Shown: in pieces, positions 28,901 to 41,900 of the stretch
Layout: each line of letters begins with the position of its first letter
How positions within the stretch are numbered: position 1 is the first letter of the stretch
Assembly: GCA_034620365.1 (NCBI GenBank)
Contig: JAQGEQ010000071.1
Coordinates: forward strand, 186,001-250,000
Source of the DNA: Pegea sp. RAD2-039
Taxonomy: Eukaryota > Chordata > Thaliacea > Salpida > Salpidae
Reading direction: 5' to 3'
Length of the DNA stretch: 64,000 nucleotides
Translations under genes and position numbers: made by a program
Notes under the pieces: model-generated
Told to the model about the DNA's origin: nothing
The model's database searches: none
The model's input: the letters and a program-made list of their open reading frames with translations, nothing else

Positions 28901-31900
28901 AAACGCAAAAGTTTGCCTTTAAGCACCTAATAATAAGTTTTAGTCGTATGATTTAGAATGGTCGTATTTGAAAATAGTATTAAAGAAGAAAATACTATTT
29001 CAGTCATTATTTGATAAAAATATTTTAAACTTTGTTTTATAAATGTTTGTGTCTTCTACGGGAAATTAGTTGCATGAAAGATGTTGGCCAAATTATTTTC
29101 TTAAGTTAACTAAACCTTAAGAGTAACGTGTCTTAAGTCTTTGTCAATTGATGTTTGCGTACTCATAAGCTGCTTGCTTATAATCAGGTAGCAAAAGAAA
29201 CATAAAAAACTGCGGTTAACAGCAACTCTACAAATTTTTCTGATATTTTGTGATATTCTTATCAGGTTATTACTGATAATATTATTAGTTTAAAGCGCAA
29301 GCGGTTATGTCATTAGAATAAAAGCCAACTTGTTTGTTTTGTAGTCAACTTAATTTACTCTCTGAGTTCTCAAGTGAATACGATTACCTTTAAAAAAGTT
29401 CTCATAGAAATTTGTAAGGTCTTACCTTAATGAAAATAAATTATGAAGGTTTATCTGGTTTTTCAATCTTTTAAATTCAGCAAAATCTCTATGTTATGTA
29501 TCATAAAAGAGGATTATAACCGACCAAACTTGAATCAATCTGTTTCTAAGTTAAGGGGAAAAAGGAGGGTTATTTTCCATCAGTTGTTTATTTATGGTTT
29601 TTGAAATTTGAAATAACGTTTTTTCTGTCTACTAGTAAACCATCTCTAAAAGAAAGTAAAAGTTTTGATTTTGTCTGAAACTGTGACCATAATTCCTTGA
29701 GTAGACATTTGCTTATTCTATAAACTAATTTATCAGGTTAGTATTTAATGGCTCATTAGACTTAAGTACACACCCTACACAAGACTTGGTATCATACAAT
29801 CTAAAAAACAAAATAAATTTAATCTAGATATAGTCAACTTTTATAGCTCTATAAGCTTGATGATATTTTTACAGTGGAACTGATGTGCATACGGTTGCAT
29901 CTCTATTCAAGAAATATTTGAGAGAACTACCTGAACCAGTGATTCCATTCAGTCAATATGATGCTCTTATCGATGCTGCCAAATTTGCTGTAACAGGGAA
30001 TGAAACAAACAATCAAAACGGGAACACTGAATATAATGAGAAGATTTTGCTTAAAATCATGAACCAACTAAAACTTCTGCCAATTGCACATTATAATCTT
30101 TTGAAGTAAGTATATAATTAGCTTTTATAAAAAATTGTTAAGTTTATAAGATTAAAATACGTGCAGACTTTTTTATGTAAGTCGTGACTAAAGTAATATA
30201 ATTAGTTTGCATCAATTTGTATAAAAAAAATTTTGTAGCTTAGTGTTTTCAACTTTTGTATCTTTCTCAAAAATATATCTACATTCGAAAAAAATATTTG
30301 AAAGGAAAATGAACATTAAATGCGGCAACCTTTTATTAGCTACTCAAAATATATTTTATCAAAAATTGAAAATCAAACAAATATCTACTTTGATAAAACG
30401 ATATAAAAGTTGAAAGAATATCTGCTGCTTGAGGTGTTCAACTGTCTGAAGTAGATTTTACAAAAATCATGATTGTTGTGATAACTAGAAATAACATTAT
30501 ATATATTGCAGCATGTTAAAAATCATTGTGTAATTAGTGACAATGCAGAGTATTTTAATTATCGTTGCTTGAGTTTAAAATGAATGGAATGTGAAGAGCT
30601 ACACGGATAACTGAATTACTTTTATGAAGTACTATATAAGTCCTAAATCAGTTGAAAGTGTAGAGTGCTGCAATTAAAAAATATCATTTCAAAAGCTCAG
30701 ATACTAACTAAAAGATAAAGAATTTCTATTTTGAGCTTAATGAGCATATGACGCTTGTTTTTTTCTGAGAATTCGATAATTTCATTTGTAAGATCTTTAA
30801 AATTGATTTAATCATTTTTAGGTATCTCGTTCGTTTTCTCGACGAAGTTCAAATGTCGTCAAAGTTTAATAAGATGGATACTTCTAATCTTTCTTCAGTT
30901 ATTGGACCCAACTGTATTCGCACCAAAGAAAATTGTGGAAACCAAATGATAGATGACAACAGTCATGTTCAATTTTTGATGTCACAATTTGTGTCAAATC
31001 ACAAGTAGGGATTTGTTTCATTGTATTGATGAGTCATTATTCTTCACCTGCAAATAATTACTCTGCTCTTCCATCAACATTAAGTAGTCAATTACAAATA
31101 ACTTAGAATATTTTCTGATTAGTATAAGTCCTTACTTTTATATAAACAAGCAACTTTAGTTTGTTTTTTGATACTAAGAATACTTATTACCTGTTACCTA
31201 CCCACATCTTGCCATCTTCTTGAATAAGTTTTAAAAACATTTTCTTTTATTAGTTATGTCTCTTAAGTATTCTTCGAATGTTTTTTATTTATTTATTGGA
31301 AAATGAAATTTGTTTGCATCTAAAAGATCATTTAAAAAACCATTTTTAATCTAAGCTCGCAAATTATTCATGAGACAAATTTTAGATAAATTAAATTTCA
31401 ATCAGAAATTCTTATTTTCAATAAAATAAAAGATTTTTAAATAAAAATGAATTTGGATTTTGCAGATTTTTCTTCCCAGAAGAACCTCTTCCAGACGTTG
31501 CTGCCGGTACTAATTTACATGGCTCCACAGTTATAACCCAAAGTCCATCTGTCAACACTCATGACCCAGGAATCGGTACCTTAGACAGCATAATATCGCC
31601 TCAAAGCACAGTAAGCTATCCCCCATTACAACGACATCCTCAAGCTGGTGAAGACAGCGGAACAGGCTCTTTAGGACCAACACCAGATAACACATATCGA
31701 CCGCACCCTACTTCTCATAGCATAACATCTGGCTCAACCACATCTGGTAAATTACGACCAGTTAAGCCACCGAGACGAAAGCTTGCTGGTGACAGTGAAT
31801 CTGATGGACGTAGATCAACATATGATAACATCAAGCAGTCAGGTAAAACCACCGAAGCTGATAATTTCAGTGATACTAGGTCAGTTTCATCCTACTCAAC

Positions 31901-34462
31901 AATATCGAGAAATGCTGCAGCAACTCCAATACAATCATCTGTTGATTTTGATGACAAAGTATCAATGAAAGCCAACCACGGTAGCTCGAGTGAACAAGAA
32001 TCATTGACAGCAGATTATTGTGATCATGTCAGCTCGTCGTCTGTTAGAATAGGAAGTATTACACAAGAAGCTACAGATGATGAATCGAACACAGAGTCAA
32101 TTATCGAGCGTAGTTCACAATCAATCGGATCTATTAGTGATCTTCAACGGCTTGGATCACTTACTAGCTTGAAACCGGTCATCAAAACTGTACCATTAAA
32201 CCTGAATCAAGATGATAAGATACCTGCTTTTACAAAACAGGTTAGTATTTGGATATTAAATTTCATATTATTGAATTAATTGAACATACGTTTGTTGAAT
32301 GATAGAAAGAAATCGAAGAATTGATCTCTAAAAGTGATTCAGATGCCGCCCTGACTACAGTGACTTCACTTAATAGATTTGGATCTGCAAATCCTCCCAG
32401 CTTGACTTTAAGTAAGCTCGAATCGTCGTCAGTTTCAACCTGTCATCAACCAACATACAAAGAACTTCAACAAACTGTGAACTTTCTGAAGGTACACACC
32501 TGTGCATTGTAGATGACTCAAACGTTTTTTGGTGTTTATTCATGCGAGATAATATAAAGTCAAGTTTTGAAACTTCTTGCGCCAATTACATGTGATAGTC
32601 TTGTCACTAGATCTTAAGCTATCTGTGGTAATTTATTTGAACTAGACGTATATTTTGTTTATATTTACTTTTCATGAAACCTAATAAAGGTTTTAAACCT
32701 ACTAAATCACAAAAAAAACTATTTAAAAATTAACTATAATTTACTATGATGCAGTTAATGCCTGCATTTTTATTTATTAGCTGAGCTCTAAGCTATACAA
32801 AAGCTGTTTGTTTATCTGCTTCGTAATGTTTGCAAAAACATAGAAATAAGATTTCATCAATTTTGAAGGTTTTTGTTAAAGCTATTATACTTCTAGATAC
32901 TACCTGATAAAAACCTTTTGCTAAAATGATACTGATCTATTTTTATTAGCAGCAAAAATAATACTTTAATCAATCTAGTTTAGCAAACACTATGTTAGTT
33001 TTTTTCTACTTTTGACTTTTTAATGCAGGCTGAACTAAAAAGAACAAATGGTCAAGCTAAAAAACGACTTCAACTGATTGAAGATCATGTTGTTGGAAAG
33101 ATGATGGGAGCAGGCTATCGCTCTGCGCCCTACACTTCATCAAACACTGCTTTCAATTACCCATCAGTTTCAGAAACTTTGAGCGATCCATGCAGTCTAA
33201 CTGGATATGGTAACAACGCATCAACTGAAAGTAAATATCATTATCTTGATCTTGAATTTCAGAAAAATCATTATTAAGCTAGTAAGCTAGATAACTGATA
33301 AACGTAACTCGAGATAGAATCTCAGATGCTGTTATTGCAGTTAGTTGTAATTAAATACAAACAGATAAACAGAAGATAAGGATCGTTTTTTTTTAGATTC
33401 TGATATTGATTTTTCACTTTCTGGAGTATCTGTTTCTCGTTCAAAGCCACAAAGTAATCAAAATAATATCAACTATAAAAGAAAGTATGTCAAATAAAAA
33501 GTTTAATTGAATAATTTTTGTATTATATATATATCTTCTGGATTTCTGATAAAAAACCTTGCTGCTTGTCAATCTTTTAAATACTTTTTTGCAGCTATTG
33601 ATTAGTTTTACTTTAAAAATATCAAGATCCTGTGGCTGTGTTGTTCTGAAAACTCCCTCAAAAATGCTTTCATATATTCTAGTTTATGGTTATAAATATA
33701 ATATTTCAAGCCTCTAGAAAGAGATATCAATTGAATTGATGAATACATCTGCGAAACAAGTTTAACAAAATTTTGCAACGTCTCATTGAACATTTTTTGT
33801 AATTTTTAGATATCTCGAAGAAATTGAAAGACATGAATTTACTAAGATTCAACTGAAGAATGCTAAACAAGGTTTAAAACAGGAGCGAGATAGAAATATA
33901 ACCTTACAAAAGGATATGAAAGAATTTTTCAGCAAATTGACAAAGTAAGTATGCTTACTATATGTTGAATTCACTTGTATTGCTTATATTTATTAATAAC
34001 AACCTTGGTGAAACAGCTAATAGTTTAAGAAATGAAATAGTTTAGCATTTTGTTATTATTTTAAGCACTTTAAGACTTTGACAAAGAGGAACTATATCCT
34101 ATAATGTATTTGTATATGATCATACATATATTTTTATTGTAAATAAATTCTATGACCAAACGCTAAGACCAACAGCCTAGACAATTGTTTGAAATGTTGA
34201 TTTTATACCTTTGATGGTTACTGACGTTTGTTTTCAATCATACTAAAGTATTATGTTTTTTTTATTTATTAAAAAAATCCATCAGTAGGTTTCTTGTATG
34301 CAAGACTAATACACATCATTTAAATGCAAACTTATTTTCGTAGGCCTTAGGCTTTTGTTTACACTCTTAAAAAATATAATGAAATGATATATATATGACA
34401 ACAATTATTTGTTTTTCAGTCTTACACATGATGATATCATTCCAAGAACTTCAACTACTTGA
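7097..34462 (+). CDS. ARHGAP24-like: PH-RhoGAP protein, ARHGAP22/24/25 (FilGAP) family
   Basis: Predicted GTPase-activating protein for Rho-family GTPases, acting at membranes and the actin cytoskeleton. Exons of the longest form: 7097-7962 (ATG at 7163), 10991-11243, 12797-12890, 27207-27329, 28450-28684, 29875-30105, 30822-31004, 31466-32240, 32306-32491, 33029-33230, 33397-33484, 33810-33944, 34420-34462 (TGA). All junctions are GT-AG and in phase, giving 1115 residues. Order of parts: unrecognised N-terminal region (1-283), PH domain (about 314-417), RhoGAP domain (about 425-625) with arginine finger GLFRLSG, YLRELPEPVIP and the GPN of VIGPNCIR, a Ser/Thr-rich linker, and a C-terminal coiled coil ending LQKDMKEFFSKLTNLT, which is diagnostic for this family. 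The linker has a basic-proline motif (RPVKPPRRK) and a YDNI motif, possible SH3 and SH2 ligands. Human members are shorter, about 640-750 residues. It could equally be orthologous to the whole ARHGAP22/24/25 group, so the exact symbol is uncertain. Confidence 0.93.
7963..10652 (+). other. RhoGAP intron between first exons A and B
   Basis: AT-rich intronic DNA. It must contain or adjoin the promoter for isoform B if the 10653 exon is a true first exon. No conserved coding segment, RNA gene or transposon was seen. Confidence 0.6.
10653..10873 (+). CDS. ARHGAP24-like: Alternative first coding exon of RhoGAP isoform B
   Basis: The ATG at 10653 has an in-frame TAA 24 nt upstream and is followed by 73 codons plus 2 nt, then the donor GTAAGA. 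The phase is 2, the same as the exon at 7097-7962, so it splices in frame to 10991 through a split AGA codon. The peptide is short and very basic (SPIKQLLKSPSLKMKVKKT, later SKHSKSPKFLRNK), with several SP sites that could be phosphorylated. The resulting protein is 922 residues with an intact PH domain. Only 117 bp separate this exon from the next, so a promoter just upstream of 10653 is likely. A cassette-exon role is excluded only if the upstream stop is in the transcript. Confidence 0.7.
10991..27329 (+). CDS. ARHGAP24-like: PH domain of the RhoGAP protein, three exons split by a 14.3-kb intron
   Basis: Exons 10991-11243, 12797-12890 and 27207-27329 together encode the pleckstrin homology fold. 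The first supplies the opening strands (VRKGNLKKQGG, KNWNLRWFVLR, LHYFYKENG). The second supplies IPLSGNHVKKLGSSP and KHFLFEIYPG. The third supplies SYLLSTNDHEDMEEW plus the C-terminal helix VQAIHRIILS with its conserved tryptophan. The order and the IPL.GN and LFEI.PG motifs match ARHGAP22/24/25. In the family this domain binds phosphoinositides. The last exon is shared with isoform C, so that isoform keeps only the end of the PH fold. Confidence 0.9.
12891..27206 (+). other. 14.3-kb RhoGAP intron holding a nested alternative first exon
   Basis: This intron separates the second and third PH exons. Its only supported coding content is the isoform C first exon at 21679-22312. Two GC-richer islands, about 14150-14320 and 18530-18710, and a short inverted repeat (TTGGTG, 2-nt spacer, CACCAA; 13219-13232) stand out from the AT-rich background and could be regulatory. 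No transposon with recognisable protein remains was seen. Confidence 0.6.
21679..22312 (+). CDS. ARHGAP24-like: Alternative first coding exon of RhoGAP isoform C, acylation-type N terminus, no complete PH domain
   Basis: Two ATGs in tandem (21679 and 21682) open a 211-codon exon ending in phase 1 at the donor GTAAGT. The next gene exon (27207) also starts in phase 1, so a split AGT codon joins it in frame and gives about 944 residues. The first ATG has weak context (C at -3, A at +4). The second is optimal (A at -3, G at +4) and yields MGGENSKLCSCKYC. This fits the N-myristoylation rule (Gly2, Ser6, Lys7) with nearby cysteines that could be palmitoylated. A possible acceptor at 21562 and in-frame stops upstream mark the preceding bases as 5' UTR. 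The rest is Ser/Thr-rich, with a second cysteine group near the end (SSNCCLSKLFGICY). The full PH domain is lost in this form. Confidence 0.75.
28450..31004 (+). CDS. ARHGAP24-like: RhoGAP catalytic domain, three exons
   Basis: Exons 28450-28684, 29875-30105 and 30822-31004 encode the catalytic domain. It opens with GIFGQKLEETLRYD, contains VPIIVDNCANFIREN and EEEGLFRLSGN (catalytic arginine), then VHTVASLFKKYLRELPEP, and ends with LSSVIGPNCIR and a helix QFLMSQFVSNHK. Phases are 1, 2, 2 and 2 along the chain. A 15-20 residue Asn/Gly/Thr-rich insertion (around NETNNQNGNTEYNE) lies in the middle of the domain, in a loop of variable length. The key residues look intact, so an active GAP is expected. 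By family knowledge the likely substrates are Rac or Cdc42, but this cannot be decided from the sequence. Confidence 0.92.
31466..34462 (+). CDS. ARHGAP24-like: RhoGAP C-terminal linker and coiled coil, six exons
   Basis: The 775-nt exon 31466-32240 encodes a Ser/Thr/Pro-rich linker with a KPPRRK motif. The exons 32306-32491 (after a 65-nt intron), 33029-33230, 33397-33484, 33810-33944 and 34420-34462 follow. The last long exon is a heptad-like Glu/Lys/Gln-rich helix (YLEEIERHEFTKIQLKNAKQ) and matches the C-terminal coiled coil of ARHGAP24, which in vertebrates takes part in dimerisation and filamin binding. At 33231 the exon can be read through for 15 more codons to a TAA at 33277, which would give a form without the coiled coil if the intron is retained. 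Confidence 0.85.
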
Positions 34463-35416
34463 AACAATTAACCATAAAAATACCACTGAAAACAAATGAA
34501 ATGGAAATAAGATTAAACCTGTATAGGTCATTAGTGAGATGCTGCTGGCAAAATTCCACAACATCTTCATCTATTTCATTTATCGACATTTGAGTTTTTG
34601 TGATGAAAGTGATTTTATATAACCGTTTCATCAATTTGCTTTTGAGCTGTGCTTTCACAACAATTGCATGTGTTTAAACTTTCCCCGTTCGAGCTGTAAA
34701 TGTTTTTCTCTTTGTGTATATGACAAAGTCATACCAATTTGCATAACTTTTTTTTCTGTGGTAAAGCTGATGCTTTACAGATTGAATTAGTTCAGAGCTA
34801 AGAGTTGTAAACCATTTAGTATAATTGAACTTATTTGATTTTTGATACACTGTTTCACTAGCCAAAACTCAACGTAAAGTTTTTAATGCAGGTTTTGTTT
34901 ATACTTCTAACATAAACAGACTATTTACTAAAACTGTATTAACTGTGGATTCTCTGAAGCAAGATTATGCTTTTGTTACTTTCATTGTTTTTGTTATACT
35001 TAAAATTTCATTGATAAAACTTTTGAATTGCATTTGCTGAAGCTAAAATTATAAATTGAAACAAAAACTAAAACAAAAAACCGTTTTTAAAAAGGTTGAA
35101 AAATGAAGCAGTATAAATTAACTTCATTTTTACTACAAGCATTGGACTTCTGTGTTTTAAGACTTTGTATTAATATCTTTCATCAATTTTTTCTAAAACC
35201 TTCTTTTTTGTCTCTTATCGTTGTTTGGTGATTCATTTGTGCTTACATTTCGTATTAGTTGGTTTGGTACTAATAAATCCAACCAGACAGACAGCCTAAA
35301 AAGATTGAACATTCTCTCTTTTCTGTCTGATTCTACAATAAAAATAATTTTCCAAGAAGAGTTCCAATATCTTCATCTTATATCACTTTACTTTGATTCT
35401 TAAGCTGTTACACAAT

Positions 35417-35494
35417 GAGACGGCAGTCTCCTTACACTAAATTGAATGTCCACTGTTCTTCATGTTAATGCAAACAATGGTTGGTTGCCGTCTC
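35417..35494. repeat. 9-bp inverted repeat, possible hairpin
   Basis: GAGACGGCA (35417-35425) is repeated as its exact reverse complement TGCCGTCTC (35486-35494), 60 nt apart. It could be a structured element in the RhoGAP 3' UTR or the ends of a very short transposon-like element. No target-site duplication was found by eye. Confidence 0.4.
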
Positions 35495-35607
35495 GGCATT
35501 TATTTGCAATGTTGGCTACGTGCCAAAAAAACTTTTAAATACCACTGCAAAAATCATATACCGGCCTGTCAACCACCACTACTTTCATCTAACATCACTT
35601 TAAACGA

Positions 35608-35615
35608 TGACGTCA
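35608..35615. promoter_or_regulatory. Palindromic CRE-like site TGACGTCA
   Basis: A perfect TGACGTCA octamer, the consensus for CREB/ATF factors, sits in the GC-richer island downstream of the RhoGAP gene. A single 8-mer is weak evidence of function. Confidence 0.3.
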
Positions 35616-35990
35616 CTAAATCTTTTACAATCATGTGACGGGCTAACAGTTGCTGCTTTACAGACGATGAAAAATTGGTGTTTCACAAAAAAGATGTTTG
35701 CCAGTCTGTCCTTTTAATTCAAATGCTTGTTTTTTATGATTGATGAAAACTTGATTTTGCATTAGGAACCCTTTTTTATACCAGGAATTCAGAAAAAACT
35801 GCAAATGACTAGTGTGTCTGTTGTCACAAATGATTCTTTTTATTTTCTAGATTTGTTATAAGGAATTTGTTATTATATTTTTACTTTTCCAAAACAAAGA
35901 ATCCAATTTTTTATTGTAGTCACCATAGCGGCGTTCACAAATTGCAATATTAAGAGTTTGGAAATGTCTTGTTACACAAGATACATAATT

Positions 35991-38900
35991 ATATATTAGT
36001 TTTGATCAATATATATATGATTGATCAAGATCATGAAAATGTTTATTAAATATTATTGTTACATTTTGGGTTATGTTTACTCATTTAGTAAAATTGTCAG
36101 ATTAGTTAACAAATTAAAAAATTATTATTAATTGATCGTTTGATTGGTGAGTGTTTAGGTTGGTCCAAAAATAACGTTTCAACTATTTTGTGCAACCATA
36201 ATAGTTACAACTTACACTTTTATGTTTGTATGTACTTTTAATACAAGCTTTGTTGAGTAAACACTTTTATGTTTGTTATTTAAATTAATTAAGTTAAGAT
36301 TAAAAATCTCGAATTCATTCATTACGTCAACTTCAAATATTAATTATGGCTTTGTGTTGCATATTGAACTGAAGGTAAATATTTGTTTTAGAGTCTATCA
36401 CAGGCCAGATAATAGCCTACATAAAGTAATAAAAAAGAGTTTTATTGTAACTTTACAAATGTAAAAAATTAATGAAAAACTTATAAATAGTTTTATAAAT
36501 ATTTAGTTGCTATTGAGTACAGCAGTCACTTAACAAAATACAATTAAATTCAATCAATAGGACTTTAAAACTAATGATTATAAGAATTATTTTTTATGTA
36601 GGAATCATTTTGTAAGAATTAATATGTAATAATATATTTAAAAATCACTAAAATAAATAAATTTCTAGAAATGTGGTTTAAAGTAAAATATAAAATGATA
36701 ATTAAAAAAAGGTTTTGAAGTCAATGAAACTTTTTTGTAAATTATGAAGCCAAAATGGAAATTACTCTCATTAAAATTACACACATTACTTTAAACTCTA
36801 AATAATTGCTTTAATTACATAACTATTTTCTTTTAATGTTATCGATTTCAATTTTAAGAATATTATGTACAATCCATTTTCATCATGAACATAATTAATT
36901 TGTTATGAGAAGCATTAACACCTCTATACGTCTTCTTTATTTTAATTAATTGTACGTATCCTAAGCTCCTCCGACCATCAAGGCAAGATGTTTTTTTTTT
37001 ATAAGTTTTTTGGGCCTGTTACTGCTTTATTATTTTTATTGTGAATTTTATTACAAATCACAGTGTATTTTAATTGCCACCAGATATGCACACAAAATTG
37101 AATACAGTGAATAACTACCTACGAGTCTTCAATTCCGGCTTTAAATTCGAAGTTTTGCTTTTCTTAGAGATGTTGTCATAAGATAAACTAAGAAAACCTT
37201 TCTACCCGGGTTTTTCTGGACTGTTCCATGTCACAAAGCCTTATAAAGTTATTGAAAATTAAACTCTAAAACTTACAAGTTATTTAAAAAATGTACATTC
37301 TCATAAACTGTAATTTAATAAAACTAATTATTATTTTTGAGTTAAGTTGTTTTTAATAATATAATTAAAATAGTAAATTACTTAATAGCAAAAGGGGATT
37401 AAATTATCACCGAAGAGTTTGTAGAATTTACATTTTTATAAATATAATTAATCTGCTATTTCGATGTATATCAACTTTCGATATTTCTAGAAATAAAAAA
37501 AAAAGATTTTTACAACTAATACAGTTATTCTTGAGAAAAAAACAAATCTTTAAGAATTAAAGAATTTATTGTTAGTCGATAATACTATAATAAATATGAA
37601 TGAAAATGCAATATAAAAAGTGCGTGGTAATTACATCAGTTTAATTAATCTATAATTTATCATGTTTTTTATTCAAGCTTGGCATTTAATATCTAATCCT
37701 AGTCTTGTATATTTAAAAGAATAGTTTGATTAAAAAAATAATTCAATTAAATGAAATTTTTAAAGAAAAAGTCAAACAAGGTTTGCATCATAATAACCAA
37801 ACAATAGTTCAATCTTCATCATTTCAAAAGTCTTCAGGCTCGGTATTTGATTTTCTCCAAGTGTATCAGTTCTTAAGTAGAATCAAACATTACATCATGT
37901 AGTACACAAAAACTTGTATTTAATTGACTTCTGATTGTTGCTTCAGGTTTAAAGAAGTCATTTGTGTGAGCAGCTGTTAAAAGAACAATAACTGGTATAA
38001 GTATTTTAACACGTGGCTCTTATTTGCTACATGTGAGTGGCAAAGAGGTAAAAGTCACATGTTTAAACAAAACTTAAGGAGCCTAATTCATTTTATTTTT
38101 TAATTTTTGGAAACTTTTTGTGAACTTACAAATAAATATTGCATACATCGGTTTGACTATACCTAACCTTAGTTTTTTCATAAAATGATTATCTTTTTAT
38201 AACTTTTTCTCTATACATTTGTTAACATTTTTAAAAATTAAAAAAAAATAAGTTGATGATTAATTCAAATGATTTTATATATTTTTTTACAGTTTCAGGA
38301 ATACTTATGAACATCAATCTTTAACTTCTAACAAATTTACTTTTTTTATTTTTGAGCAATTTTTTTTGTACAGCGTTTCTACATTTTTGTGTAACTTTAT
38401 CTTTTTTAAGTTTAAATAAATTATTCTAAAAAAACAAATTTAAATGAGTTGATGTATTCTAGAATAATCAGCCCGAAATCTTTTTTTTCAGATTTGTAAC
38501 TTTAAGTTATACTATTTGCATAAAACTTTTCATTTTAAATTATAAAAAGATCTTAAATACAGAATTAAAGTATTTACTGTTTTACTAATTAAAAGGAATA
38601 CAAAATCAATTTAATTTAAACCAGTTATTACCGTATCGTAACTGAAAAAAGTTGTCTGTCGCCTGTCATTGTTACAAATAAAAGTTATTTAGTTTTCAAA
38701 ACAAGTCTAAATCGATTATATAAGAACGAGAGTCTACTTTAACAAACATACTGTACTGTTGTTAGAAACATTTTGAGTCTCATGAAAAATGCTGCTTTCA
38801 ATCTAATATTGTTGGTTTTCAGATAATCTTATTGTAAAAAGCTTATGATGATTATTTAGAAATATTTTAGATTTTTACAAAATTTTTTATCAAAAAACAT

Positions 38901-41900
38901 AACAGGTTAGATGAAAAAACGGTATAAATAATACGATAACAAATAATATCGTTGGAGTCTTTCTTAGAAATAAAAAGATTAAAAAAACAATGGAACTAGT
39001 TATAAGAACACAGCAGTTTTATGGAAAAAGTTCAGTTTTAATGAGTGTTGAAGTCAACAAAAGAATTAACCCAACTTTATGTAATTAGTATATACATATC
39101 AAATTTTGTATGATTATGCGGGTGATAAACTGAACTGACTGTTTTAAACAACATTTTCATCCTAACCACAAATTGTTAATTACATATATTTTGGTACAAG
39201 TGATTGATTTTAATTTCAAAAAATTCAGATCACTAATTTAATGAATTTTGTTGTAATTACTTACAATTATATAAGCTTACATCAGATTTTAGATTTAAAA
39301 CTTGAGATAAATAATTTCAATTTCAGCATCATATAGTTCTTTTTAAACTCGAATTGATGACTAACTTAAGATTATAAGTTTTAAATCTGAATAAAATGAT
39401 AGAAACAACCTTTGGCATAAGACACCAAATAAACATAAATACTTAAATAGGATTAAAACTATATATTACTTTAATTGACTAATAAAACCAGTGGTGACGT
39501 TACAAAAGAAGTATTGACTACACCAAATTTAATTTTAGTCAATATCGTGATAGGCGGGATCATAAGTTTGAAAAAACTAATTTTCTATCTGGCAGTTTTC
39601 TTAGATTGGTGAGTCATACAACCGTGTGAGTTTGAATGACACAACAGTGTCTGGAGCACTGACCTATTGACTATTTCGTAATATATGCTCTTTTAAAAAC
39701 AAATTTAAAGCAAATATGATAATTGAATAGGAGACAAATATATTTACATAAGGCTTCTAAAATATATTTAATGGAAGCTCCGTAATAGTTGATAAAATGT
39801 ATAACGTATTTTGTACATTATATTTAAATAAAATCGCAGTTTTATAGACTTTGGTCAAAAGCTTTTTATTGTTACAGCAAAGTAAACTTACTTTAAAAGT
39901 TTGTTCAACTTATTTCCCCAACGGATTTATCCTTATTAAATTTAAATAATTTTAATAATAATTCAAAAACAATCTAATGTTAAAAATTGAAAGCAGCTTA
40001 CTATTATATTTTGCAATGTAGAACTCTTTTATTTGATCTCTCCCGCTTGTGTCAAATCTTCAAAATTGTTTTGAAATTATAAAGTAACAGTTTTCTTGAG
40101 TGATGGAAGTTTTAGAAATTGTAATTTCATAAACTAGTGATATTGCATGAGACATGCTAACAATTTTTTAAACATTTGTCCGACAGCACCAAACAAATAT
40201 GTCTGCTAGACAATTTTTTTCTTTATAAAATATTAAAATGTTTTAAGTACTTCTTATTAATCTTACTTTTCGTTACTTTAGGTTGACGTTTAAAAATAAA
40301 CTTTGGTAAACCAATTTTAAACAAGCCGTGCTACGTGTTTAGTAAAACAATAAACCAAAACATTTGAAAAATTAATTTGAATACAAAAATCGTGTTTGAA
40401 ATTCTTAATACTTTGAATTCGATTTTCCAAACATTTTGAAATTGTGTTTTTAATTAATTATATGAATTATGGTTTTCATTGATTACAGCCAGGTTGGAAT
40501 TACAAGCTATAGTGAATATTCTATAAAGAATTGAAAATTATACTTGGCTGACTATTTTGTATTACTTTTACGTCTCTTTATTACATTCAATTAAAAAAAC
40601 AGTAATTAACGAAAACTATGTCTATAAGTATAATAAATGACATAGTAAATAATAAAGTATTTTGTAATTAATAATTACAGTTATCTAAACAAAATACTTT
40701 TTGTTTGCACTGATAATAATGAAATTTACAACTAATCATACTTAACCAAAAGTGTTTAGTATAAAACTTTGCAATAATAAAACTAGTTTTAACTAATTAG
40801 TTAAATATTGTGAATTTCTATAATTTAATGATAAATTATTTTTACAAAACAAGGTTGATGCACCAAATTTATTTTTCAGAATTTAATTTATATGAAAATA
40901 TTCTAAAGTGTTATCTTACAATATTAAACTTTTTACGAATAGTCTTATAATGTAACTAGATATCATGAAAAATTAATTATTTGAAATTTGGTCGAGTAAT
41001 CTAATAAAAAAACTAAAATATCAATATTAACTTTCTTCTGTATTTTTGTAAGAACCCTTTTTAAATTTTAAATATTGAATCAAATTGAGTATCATTATTT
41101 TTTTTCATGCATATACCAAATATAAAAGTTTATTTAATATAATAATAACTTCATAAGAAAATCATTGCTGAGAAATTAATTTATTTTTCAATAACTTATA
41201 TTTGCAATACTTTTTAAATTACAATTACTATTTAGTATGAATACCATGAAAACAAAAATCACTAACAATGATTATAATGGTTTAACGAATTAACACAGAT
41301 AATGCTAATAATAAGAGTTAAAACTTGTCTAATAAGCTTCAGTATACCTTTAAAATATATTTTAACCATTTCAAAATATTTAATCGTTTAATGTTACCTT
41401 GTACAGCAAGACTTTAAAGAATTAGGCTGAAAATGGAGCAGAAAATCTAGATTAAAGTTGCCATGCTTTTTAATTTTCATCAAAAGTTTTTTTTATTTGT
41501 ACAACAAATTTTTTAGGTTAGAAATAACTCAAATTTGTTAATAAAAAGTTTCAACAATTTATTCAAATATATCTTTGATCATTATTAAGTATTAAATTTA
41601 TTAGATTTCAATCAAAACCAATTAAATCAATCTTTTAAGTGAAATTGTTTGTGAGTTCTCATTTGAATGCTTAAATTCATCAGCTTTAAGACATGCTACG
41701 TATATATGATTCAAATTTATCTCATACTAGCCATTTGAAAGTAGATTGAGTTTATTATTTTGAATTTATGTTCTTGTTTTTTAAATGTTTTGAGTAAGGT
41801 GTTCAAAATCTTTCACAAGAACAATTAGTTTCAACTTTGATTTTTCATTTTGAAGTTAAGTGAGATACCTTGATAAGACTTTAGCGAATGCTTTATTATT

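Larger units (their letters stand above)
34463..35990 (+). other. ARHGAP24-like: Probable 3' UTR and downstream region of the RhoGAP gene
   Basis: After the TGA at 34462 there is no further coding exon. AATAAA hexamers at 35272 and 35337 are possible polyadenylation signals. From about 35400 to 35700 the sequence is richer in G+C than its surroundings and holds an inverted repeat (35417-35494) and a palindromic TGACGTCA (35608-35615). The true transcript end is unknown. Confidence 0.45.

Noticed and set aside
33231-33277. C-terminal extension ending at TAA 33277
   Set aside because: The donor GTAAAT at 33231 and the exon at 33397 join in phase and lead to the family's coiled coil, so the extension is intronic in the main form.
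35221-36464. Several 60-codon + strand frames downstream of the RhoGAP gene
   Set aside because: No domain, no splice consistency and composition like the surrounding UTR/intergenic DNA.
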